The position numbers were made by a program, and so were the translations under genes. Below the pieces are notes generated by a model. It was not told where the DNA came from and ran no database searches. It worked only from the letters and a program-made list of their open reading frames with translations. This document shows, one piece after another, positions 10,791 to 15,689 of a DNA stretch of 15,689 bases. Source of the stretch: Rhodanobacteraceae bacterium (GTDB taxonomy: Bacteria; Pseudomonadota; Gammaproteobacteria; Xanthomonadales; Rhodanobacteraceae); the NCBI GenBank assembly GCA_025928735.1, contig JAICIW010000014.1:1-15689 (forward strand), written 5' to 3'. Position 1 is the stretch's first letter. Each line of letters begins with the position of its first letter.

Positions 10791-11425
10791 CCCGGAATTG
10801 GTTCGCGTTGGGCGCTTGCCTGTTGATGCTGGCCGGCTGCGCGCACTTTTCTTCACGCCAGAGCTTTCCGAAACACTACACGCTGACGGGTTCGTCGGCA
10901 CCGGCGCAGCAAGCGTCGAGCTCGACATCCCGACAGGCGACACTGCAAGTCGCGCGCATCGCCGTGGCGCCCTGGCTGCAAGGCACGGTGCTGTATTACC
11001 GGCTCGATTATCGCCACGACGATCGCATTGCCGCATACGCACAATCGGATTGGGTGTCACCACCCGCGCAGTTGCTGGCGCAGATCATCCGGAACGCGAT
11101 CGCACGCGATGGCGGATGGCGCGTGGTGACCGGCCCCGCAGGTCCCGCGGTCACGGATTTCAGCCTGCACATCGGGCTGGACGATTTCAGCCAGGCTTTC
11201 GCGAGCCCCGGGCAAAGCCGGGGCGTGCTGGATGCCACTGCAACGCTCGTCGACAACCGCAATGGCAACGCGATCGCGCAAAAGCATTTTCACGTGGACG
11301 CGCCGGCACCGAGCGCGGATGCCCAAGGTGGCGTGAGCGCGTTGAACCATGCGACGTTGCAGTTCACCGCTGAGCTGGAGCGATGGCTGCGCACGGCTCC
11401 CGCGACACGAAGTGAATTCCCATAG
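10787..11425 (+). CDS. ABC-type transport auxiliary lipoprotein (PqiC-like)
   Basis: This 212-aa lipoprotein has a signal peptide ending in the lipobox LAGC (Cys18). Asp is absent at +2 (Ala follows), which favours outer-membrane sorting. The mature part matches the PqiC/DUF330 auxiliary lipoprotein family: FPKHYTLTG near the N-terminus, VARIAVAPWLQGTVLYYR, then a YAQSDWVSPPAQLLAQ motif. In Pqi and related MCE systems this lipoprotein docks the periplasmic MCE tube at the outer membrane. It completes the operon permease-ATPase-MCE-lipoprotein. Its TAG stop (11423-11425) is formed by the first bases of a downstream palindromic repeat, so the C-terminal residues may have been reset by repeat insertion. 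Confidence 0.9.
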   Translation: MTRNWFALGACLLMLAGCAHFSSRQSFPKHYTLTGSSAPAQQASSSTSRQATLQVARIAVAPWLQGTVLYYRLDYRHDDRIAAYAQSDWVSPPAQLLAQIIRNAIARDGGWRVVTGPAGPAVTDFSLHIGLDDFSQAFASPGQSRGVLDATATLVDNRNGNAIAQKHFHVDAPAPSADAQGGVSALNHATLQFTAELERWLRTAPATRSEFP

Positions 11426-11516
11426 GTTGGGTTGCTCCCGCATTCATCCGGGAGAAGCCCAACGATTTCTTCGCATGTCGTTGTGGTTCACCGATGAAGC
11501 TGGCTCAGCCCAACCT
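11423..11516. repeat. Palindromic repeat with AGGTTGGG/CCCAACCT ends
   Basis: AGGTTGGG (11424-11431) and CCCAACCT (11509-11516) are perfect inverted ends. Between them lie CTCCCG/CGGGAG and a second GCCCAAC copy (11457-11463). The sequence CCGATGAAGC...CAGCCCAACCT near the right end recurs at 596-622, so it is a dispersed element. It lies between the convergent lipoprotein and hemerythrin genes and supplies the lipoprotein stop codon. Confidence 0.75.
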
Positions 11517-11537
11517 GCACAGCGCCGAAAATCCCTG

Positions 11538-12020
11538 TCAGCCGGCCTGTTTTCTGCGTGGCGCCAGTTCCTGCATCAATTCCTTCTTGCGGGTCTCGAG
11601 CTGCTCGCCCAGCGCTTTCAGTTCGTCTTCGGGGAAGATTTTCCGCGCGCGCTTGAACATTTCGTCCTCTTCCTCGTCGGCGTGGTGCTCGATGAGTTCC
11701 TTCAGCACCTTGGCGCGACCGCTGAACTTTTCCGAATCGACGGGCGTCTTCTGCAGATCCGGCAGCACGAGATCTCCGGCTGCGCGGTGCTCCTCCAGCG
11801 CCTCGAAATAGATCTTTTCGTTTTCGGAATCCTCGCGCGCCTGCCGGAAAGCCGGATAGAAGATCTCTTCCTCGATGGTGGTGTGGATCTTCAATTCGAG
11901 CGCGATCTTCTGCAGCAGCTCGGTGCGGCTTTTGGTGGCGCGCTCGCTGGTTTCGGCGAGTTCCTTCAGCAGCTTGCGAACCTTCTCGTGGTCCTGCGTG
12001 AGCAATTTGGTAGCGTCCAT
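11538..12020 (-). CDS. Hemerythrin HHE cation-binding domain protein
   Basis: This 160-aa protein consists largely of one four-helix hemerythrin-like domain with a non-haem di-iron site. The candidate ligands are His11 (TQDHEKV), His46 and Glu50 (KIHTTIEEE), His78 (LEEHRAAG), and His112/His113 with an acidic ligand in HHADEEEDEMF. The C-terminal 30 residues are charged (Lys/Arg/Glu). Bacterial HHE proteins of this kind bind O2 or NO or protect against oxidative and nitrosative stress; the exact role here is unknown. The ATG at 12020 has GGAG about 11 bases upstream, and an earlier ATG (12050) adds ten residues unlike the family. It is last in the minus-strand stress gene run, 57 bp after DUF1328. 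Confidence 0.9.
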   Translation of the reverse strand: MDATKLLTQDHEKVRKLLKELAETSERATKSRTELLQKIALELKIHTTIEEEIFYPAFRQAREDSENEKIYFEALEEHRAAGDLVLPDLQKTPVDSEKFSGRAKVLKELIEHHADEEEDEMFKRARKIFPEDELKALGEQLETRKKELMQELAPRRKQAG

Positions 12021-12077
12021 GCTGTTCGACTCCAGTACGGGCAAATGCAAGGGAGGGTGACGATCAACGGGTTGGCA

Positions 12078-12236
12078 CTACCGGCGGCGTCCGAAAATGA
12101 GTGAAACGATGAACAGGATGATGAAGATCACGAACAGTATCTTCGCGATGCCCGCGGCGAGGCCGGCGACGCCGAAGAATCCGAAGAAACCCGCGATCAA
12201 TGCGATGATCAGAAAAACGATGGCGTAATAAAGCAT
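12078..12236 (-). CDS. DUF1328 (YtjA-type) small membrane protein
   Basis: This 52-aa protein begins MLYYAIVFLIIALIAGFFGF and ends LFIVSLIFGRRR, a full-length match to DUF1328. It has two short membrane helices split by a glycine-rich turn (FGVAGLAAGIAK) and an arginine-rich end. These proteins are stress- or stationary-phase-induced in several Proteobacteria, but their mechanism is unknown. AAAGGAG lies six bases before the ATG. It is followed by the hemerythrin gene on the same strand and preceded by a 319-bp hairpin-rich gap, so it may begin its own transcript. Confidence 0.92.
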   Translation of the reverse strand: MLYYAIVFLIIALIAGFFGFFGVAGLAAGIAKILFVIFIILFIVSLIFGRRR

Positions 12237-12555
12237 GGTGTGCTCCTTTGTGCGCCCTGCTTGCCGACGGTCGAGGCTGGAACTCCAGCCTCGTGCATGC
12301 GATGCAGCGAAACGTTCATCCGATGCTTTTGACTCTCCTGGAGCGAAGAAGACCCCGGGCAGTTGTGTCCATGTGCTGCCCGGGGTGAACCCGGCCTCGC
12401 TTCATGCTTGGCCGGGCTTTCGGGCCGGGATTGCGTGGGTCGCAGCCGGTCCGATGCGGATCCATCCGTGGTTCCGCGGGAAGCGCCGAGGGAGAACGAC
12501 GCTTCCAGTCCTTTGCCGCGCGGTGTTTGGGGGAGACACCGCGACAGTCCGGCGA
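12237..12555. other. Hairpin-rich gap between the DUF1328 and csbD genes
   Basis: I find no convincing protein here; the open frames lack ribosome-binding sites and family-like sequence. Five stem-loops follow each other: CGAGGCTGGA (12272-12281)/TCCAGCCTCG (12284-12293); CCCCGGGCAG (12353-12362)/CTGCCCGGGG (12376-12385); CCCGGCC (12390-12396)/GGCCGGG (12410-12416); GGAAGCG (12479-12485)/CGCTTCC (12500-12506); and CGCGGTGT (12519-12526)/ACACCGCG (12536-12543). The last sits just downstream of csbD on its strand and may end that transcript. The first lies in the probable DUF1328 leader. The rest could be a structured RNA or repeat debris. Confidence 0.6.
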
Positions 12556-12753
12556 TCAAATATCCCTTTCGAAAGCCCGCAACTGTTCCTTGGCTTCATC
12601 CTTGGCAATGCCATACCGCTCCTGAATCTTGCCGGTCAGGTAATCCGTGTTGCCCTCCGCGACGTCCAGGTCGTCATCGGTCAATTTGCCCCAGCGCGTC
12701 TTCAACTTGCCGCGCAGTTGCTTCCACTGTCCCTCGATCTTGTCCTGGTTCAT
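12556..12753 (-). CDS. CsbD family stress protein
   Basis: This 65-aa protein is a complete CsbD-domain protein: MNQDKIEGQWKQLRGKLKTR, then WGKLTDDDLDVAEGNTDYL and GKIQERYGIAKDEAKEQL. It is hydrophilic and lysine/aspartate-rich, as usual. CsbD was first known as a sigma-B-controlled gene in Bacillus and is a common general-stress marker in Proteobacteria; its biochemical role is not established. AGGAG sits eight bases before the ATG. It lies 70 bp downstream of a divergent CsbD-like paralogue on the same strand. A perfect dyad, GAAAC-C-GTTTC (12814-12824), lies 61 bp upstream of the start and could be a promoter element or operator. Confidence 0.93.
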   Translation of the reverse strand: MNQDKIEGQWKQLRGKLKTRWGKLTDDDLDVAEGNTDYLTGKIQERYGIAKDEAKEQLRAFERDI

Positions 12754-12823
12754 TGCGCTGCTCCTTGTTTGATTCTTGTCCGTTTGCCCCGCCTCGGTAT
12801 GCAGGGCCGATGTGAAACCGTTT

Positions 12824-13069
12824 CTACAATTCACTTTCGAATTCGTACACCTGCAGGAAGGCCTCGCGGCGATCGACGCCGTAACGGTGCTGCAGCCGTT
12901 CGGCGAGATACTCCGCGCTGCCACCCGCGTAACGCACGTCCTCGTTGGTCAGCTTGCGCCAACGCCGCCGCAACCGGTCGGGGATGTGCTCCCACTGTTC
13001 CATGATCCGGTCGTTGCTCAGCCATGCCGGAGCGGTCGCCAGCTCCTCCACGATTCCATTGCTGTTCAT
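12824..13069 (-). CDS. Divergent CsbD-like protein
   Basis: The protein has 81 aa. Residues about 35-80 follow the CsbD pattern: IMEQWEHIPDRLRRRWRKLT, then NEDVRYAGGSAEYLAERL, QHRYGVDRREAFLQVYEFE. Compared with the next gene, the lysines are largely replaced by arginines, and a 30-residue N-terminal extension (MNSNGIVEELATAPAWLSND) is added. This is therefore a paralogue of separate history rather than a recent duplicate. A strong GGAGG lies five bases before the ATG at 13069. It follows the histidine kinase gene by 41 bp and is probably in the same transcript. Function is unknown beyond the stress-associated family. Confidence 0.82.
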   Translation of the reverse strand: MNSNGIVEELATAPAWLSNDRIMEQWEHIPDRLRRRWRKLTNEDVRYAGGSAEYLAERLQHRYGVDRREAFLQVYEFESEL

Positions 13070-13110
13070 TGCGGCCTCCTTCAAGCACATCGGTTGCGTC
13101 GAAAACGGCA

Positions 13111-13890
13111 TCACGGCACCGCGACGGGAAGACGAACCCAGAAAACGGCCCCGCTCGGCGATTCGTCCAGCCCGACGGAACCGTCATAGGCCGCGGCGAT
13201 CTGCGTGGCGATGGCCAGCCCAAGCCCGCTGTGTTCAGCCGGATCGGATGTCACGAACGAATCGAACAACGTGTCCGGCCGCAAATTCACGCCGGGCCCG
13301 TCGTCGCGAAAGCCGATGCGTATCGCACCGCGTTCGGGGTCACGGCTGGCGGACACCGCGATGTTGCGCGCGCCGAACTGGAATGCGTTGTCGAGGATCT
13401 CGACGAACAGCCGCTTCAGCGCATCGGCCTGGCCGTGCACCAGCGGAAGATCGGCCTCGCAATCGACGCGCACTTCGCCAAGGTCGGTGCAGGCCGCGGC
13501 GCAGGACGCGAGCAATGCCGCCACGTCCACGCCATCCAGCGAATCGGGCACACGCAGCGTGGCGAGATTGCGGCCGTCGCGCACCAGCCGTGCGGCCCGC
13601 GCGCACTCATCCTCGACGCGGTCCAGCGAGGTCTTGGCTTCCTCCAGTCGCCCCTGGGTGATCAGCAGGTTGGCGAGCTGCGAGGCCGCCATCACCGAAT
13701 TGAGCGAATTGGAAATGGCGTGCACCATCGAGCCCAGGATCTCCTCCAGGGTTTCAATCGTCGCCTGTTCACTGTGGTTGCCATCGTGCGCCTTGGCGCC
13801 GGCACCGGTCGGGTGATCGTCGCTTTCCATCGGACCTCCAGGGTGTGGCCGGCGACCGTTTTGTACCACCGCGACACCGATTGTGTTCAT
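13111..13890 (-). CDS. Orphan soluble histidine kinase
   Basis: The protein has 259 aa with no membrane segment. After a disordered 40-residue N-terminus comes a helical dimerisation region with the candidate phosphoacceptor His57 in MVHAISNSLNSV (an HxxxN pattern; the usual SHELRTPL box is absent). The HATPase_c domain follows: N-box FVEILDNAFQFG (about 162-173), G1 box DDGPGV (197-201), F-box-like LFDSFV, and G2 box GLGLAIA (222-228). It lacks a sensory domain and no response regulator is in the window. Two starts are possible: ATG 13890 (AGGAG nine bases upstream, four bases after the previous stop) or ATG 13830 (GGAGG close upstream). The first 20 residues are low in family character, so 13830 may be the true one. 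Being embedded among stress genes suggests it reports cytoplasmic or envelope stress. Confidence 0.85.
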   Translation of the reverse strand: MNTIGVAVVQNGRRPHPGGPMESDDHPTGAGAKAHDGNHSEQATIETLEEILGSMVHAISNSLNSVMAASQLANLLITQGRLEEAKTSLDRVEDECARAARLVRDGRNLATLRVPDSLDGVDVAALLASCAAACTDLGEVRVDCEADLPLVHGQADALKRLFVEILDNAFQFGARNIAVSASRDPERGAIRIGFRDDGPGVNLRPDTLFDSFVTSDPAEHSGLGLAIATQIAAAYDGSVGLDESPSGAVFWVRLPVAVP

Positions 13891-13894
13891 TGGA

Positions 13895-14230
13895 TCATTC
13901 TCCTTGCAGGTCCAGCCATTCCACGATCACCCCGGCACCTGCGGCCAGCGTTTCGATGCGGCCGTGAACATGGTCATAGGCAATGGAGTTGGAAATATGG
14001 ATTTGCACGTCCTGCGCTTCCGCGTTGCCTTCTTCCGACGGCAACCCGAGCGAACTGGCGTCGTCGCCCTGCCCCGGCAAGCCGATCGAGCCGGAATCAT
14101 CGCTCTGCCCGGGCACGTCCAGCCCCAGTTCGACCACGCCTTCCACGTCGGGCATGGCGCGCAGCGCGGCGAGCACCGCGCCGATGCCGGTTTCATCGCC
14201 CGTCAATCGCACTGACAAATCCTCCGGCAT
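13895..14230 (-). CDS. Hypothetical acidic protein with internal repeat
   Basis: This 111-aa protein is not recognised. Residues 1-38 (DLSVRLTGDETGIGAVLAAL, RAMPDVEGVVELGLD) read as beta-alpha-beta. Residues about 72-110 (VQIHISNSIAYDHVHGRIET, LAAGAGVIVEWLDL) read as a second beta-alpha-beta, together like a small ferredoxin-like fold. Between them lies an acidic, low-complexity insert built of three approximate repeats: GLDVPGQSDDS, IGLPGQGDDA, LGLPSEEG. There is no signal peptide or membrane segment. The ATG at 14230 has GGAG five bases upstream; an ATG at 14281 adds 17 unlikely residues. It sits between the CBS-pair and histidine kinase genes, four bases from the kinase start, so it could act with the kinase; this is inference. 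Confidence 0.7.
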   Translation of the reverse strand: MPEDLSVRLTGDETGIGAVLAALRAMPDVEGVVELGLDVPGQSDDSGSIGLPGQGDDASSLGLPSEEGNAEAQDVQIHISNSIAYDHVHGRIETLAAGAGVIVEWLDLQGE

Positions 14231-14294
14231 GGCTGCTCCTCGATGTTGCGGTGATGCGGATGTGCGTTGCAGGTCGGTCATTGCGTTCGAAAGG

Positions 14295-14711
14295 TCAATG
14301 CGGGCAGGCCACGGATCGCAGCAGCACGCGGGTGGAATCGGTTTCCTCCGCATCCGCCACGTTGCTGAGTGAAATGAAACCGACCAGCCGCTTGTTGCGG
14401 TTGACCACCGGCAACCGGCGGATTTCCAAATCCGCCATGTTCGATGCCACGTCGTCGACTTCCTGATCGTCGAAGCAGTACTTGACGCCTTCGGTCATCA
14501 CGTCGCGCACGCGCGTGCCGGAGTCCAGCCCGTCGGCGACGGCGCGGATCGCGAGGTCGCGATCGGTCAACATGCCGACCAGTTTGTCGTCGGCGTGCAC
14601 GGCCACGCTGCCGACATCCTTCTCGCGCATCAACAGCGCGGCCTCGGCGATGGTCTGTTCCGGGGTGACCAGATAGACGTCTTCGGTCATCACGTCACTG
14701 ATATTTCTCAT
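14295..14711 (-). CDS. CBS-pair domain protein
   Basis: This 138-aa protein is essentially two tandem CBS motifs. CBS1 spans about residues 1-60 (DVMTEDVYLVTPEQTIAEAA, GSVAVHADDKLVGMLTDRDL). CBS2 spans about residues 69-125 (RDVMTEGVKYCFDDQEVDDV, RRLPVVNRNKRLVGFISLSN). TDRD at the end of the first motif is the usual contact with an adenosine nucleotide, so AMP/ATP/SAM binding as an energy or redox sensor is likely. No attached enzyme or channel domain is present. AGGAG lies eight bases before the ATG at 14711. That start overlaps the 3' end of the upstream gene by 17 bases, so the two are probably coupled. Confidence 0.92.
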   Translation of the reverse strand: MRNISDVMTEDVYLVTPEQTIAEAALLMREKDVGSVAVHADDKLVGMLTDRDLAIRAVADGLDSGTRVRDVMTEGVKYCFDDQEVDDVASNMADLEIRRLPVVNRNKRLVGFISLSNVADAEETDSTRVLLRSVACPH

Positions 14712-15090
14712 GGTTCTGCTCCTTGTAATGGATGCCTTCGTTCTCCGGCACGAAAGTGGCTTGCCGGCCGATGCTTCCCTGCTGGATGCGCATGCAGCGC
14801 ATCTCGACCAGTGCCATGCACTCCATCGCGACGGTTTCCGCGGCGCGCGAACTGCCGTTGGCGCGCGCCAGTTCCATCGCTTCCAGCAAGCATTCGTCCA
14901 CCATGTCGGCCGCGCGTTGCTCGGCTGGCGACGCGCCGGAGCAAAGCGTCCGTTCGATCTCCCGCACGCGCGCCAGGCTGTCGGCCATTTCCGCCTGCCA
15001 ACGCTGGCGCAGGTTGTCGTCTTCGCTGCAACCCAATGCCTTGCACATGTGGCGGATGCGTACGCGCTCGGCTGCCAAGGCGTGCTGCAA
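14695..15090 (-). CDS. Hypothetical helical Cys/Met-rich protein, start uncertain
   Basis: The protein is not recognised. The last 117-131 residues look coding: helix-forming, charged (RQRWQAEMADSLARVREIER; AADMVDECLLEAMELA; VAMECMALVEMRCMRIQQGS) and with several cysteines and methionines. The C-terminus HYKEQNHEKYQ overlaps the CBS gene start. The beginning is unclear: ATG at 15048 has no ribosome-binding site and would drop the helical stretch HALAAERVRIRH; TTG at 15078 or 15090 are possible; further upstream the frame stays open but no longer looks like protein. Either a rare start codon or an upstream frameshift is possible. It is first in the minus-strand run and is probably co-transcribed with the CBS gene. 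Confidence 0.5.
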   Translation of the reverse strand: MQHALAAERVRIRHMCKALGCSEDDNLRQRWQAEMADSLARVREIERTLCSGASPAEQRAADMVDECLLEAMELARANGSSRAAETVAMECMALVEMRCMRIQQGSIGRQATFVPENEGIHYKEQNHEKYQ

Positions 15091-15689
15091 ATCACCATGC
15101 GCTGATGAAGCATGTCTTTCGTCAGACGCGAACGGGCGGGGCGCCAGCTCGATCGCCAACGATCCGGGATTCGTGGTTATCGGGTTGGTGCGCAAATCGG
15201 GTTCACCCTGGACGCCAAAAGAGACCACGACTGGGCAGCGGAAAATGATTGGACGCGCGCGGGACCGACTCGTCAGCGATCGCGCATGCGCCAGGCCATG
15301 CTCGGGCAGTGTTGGTTCGATGATCATCAAGGTTCTCGGTGCCCTTTTTCTCATCGCTGCCGGCATTTCCGTTGTCGGCGAGTCTGGACCTATCCGATCA
15401 AATCCGTTGTGATCGACTTTCCGCCGCCAGTCGCGGCGCGGGTACAGAGCAAGCCCCATGCCAAACCCTTCGCAAATACGAACGGCACATGAACGATTCC
15501 ACTGGAAACCAATCAGGACGCGGCTTCCGGCATGATCGACCTGCGTCGGCGGGTATCGGATCGCTGCGAAAGCAGGGGTGAACAGGGCGCAGAGTGCGGA
15601 AAGGATTTACCAATCGCACGCAAGGTGGAAGTATTTTTCACATCCGCTGCACATTGCCGGGATGCAACCGGGTGCGCCGCGAGAATTCC
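15091..15689. other. About 600 bp without a convincing gene
   Basis: Open frames cross this stretch on both strands but lack ribosome-binding sites and recognisable domains. One short frame at 15320-15412 (+) encodes a 30-residue peptide starting MIIKVLGALFLIAAGISVVG, a plausible membrane helix, possibly the start of a decayed small membrane protein; it ends abruptly and has no clear ribosome-binding site. The sequence should also hold the promoter of the minus-strand stress gene run, but I cannot assign -35/-10 boxes with confidence. Confidence 0.5.

Noticed and set aside
8895..11063. Open frame of over 700 codons on the minus strand opposite the Mla-like operon
   Set aside because: Four well-supported genes with motifs lie on the other strand; the antisense translation is Arg/Gln/His-rich with no recognisable domain.
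13024..14466. Plus-strand open frame across the kinase, repeat-protein and CBS genes
   Set aside because: It is a shadow of three coding genes with ribosome-binding sites on the minus strand; no start signal or domain is present.
15317..15330. FNR/Anr-like box (TCGAT-N4-ATCAA)
   Set aside because: Nine of ten positions match, but a hit of this quality is expected about once by chance in a window this size, and no suitable -10 or gene start lies at the right distance on either strand.

Overview
The window is GC-rich (strong G/C bias at third codon positions) and gene-dense. It looks like a gammaproteobacterium of the Xanthomonadales/Lysobacterales group (Xanthomonadaceae or Rhodanobacteraceae). 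The basis is the two-gene methionine synthase behind an ArsR-methyltransferase regulator, the STAS-MlaE permease operon with a PqiC-like lipoprotein, and several REP-like palindromic intergenic repeats. Genus cannot be decided from the sequence alone.

Layout. (1) 1-443: 3' end of apaH, cut by the window edge, followed by about 170 bp of mixed palindromic repeats. (2) 646-1806 (-): a short-chain-type acyl-CoA dehydrogenase, divergent from (3) a methionine operon at 1926-6809: an ArsR HTH fused to a SAM-methyltransferase domain, then MetH as two polypeptides. The first is a 367-aa homocysteine-binding module (ATGA overlap with the regulator). The second is a 908-aa protein with the folate, cobalamin and AdoMet modules. 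A 96-bp REP-like palindrome separates them, and a second palindromic unit is translated in frame inside the AdoMet module. (4) 6855-7118 (-) and 7274-7594 (-): two small membrane proteins, the second a stand-alone LAB_N domain. (5) 7693-7767: tRNA-Val(CAC) with a good sigma-70-type promoter and an intrinsic terminator. (6) 7924-11425 (+): a four-gene MCE (Mla/Pqi-like) lipid-transport operon: permease with N-terminal STAS domain, ATPase, MCE protein, auxiliary lipoprotein. (7) 11538-15090 (-): a run of small stress-associated genes: helical unknown, CBS-pair protein, acidic repeat protein of unknown function, orphan histidine kinase, two tandem CsbD-type proteins, a hairpin-rich gap, a DUF1328 membrane peptide and a hemerythrin-domain protein. 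(8) 15091-15689: no convincing gene.

How the genes work together. The regulator-metH block reads as a self-contained methionine/SAH-responsive unit: the candidate operator overlaps a promoter whose start point falls on the regulator's own ATG. The Mla-like block moves phospholipids between inner and outer membranes. The right-hand minus-strand block looks like an envelope/redox/stress response cassette with its own sensor kinase but no response regulator in view. No mobile element, CRISPR array or defence system was found. The most unusual items are the in-frame palindrome in metH, the His/Cys-rich insertion in the homocysteine module, the possibly leaderless, self-controlled regulator, the stem-loop cluster at 12.27-12.54 kb, and the unrecognised proteins in the stress cluster.
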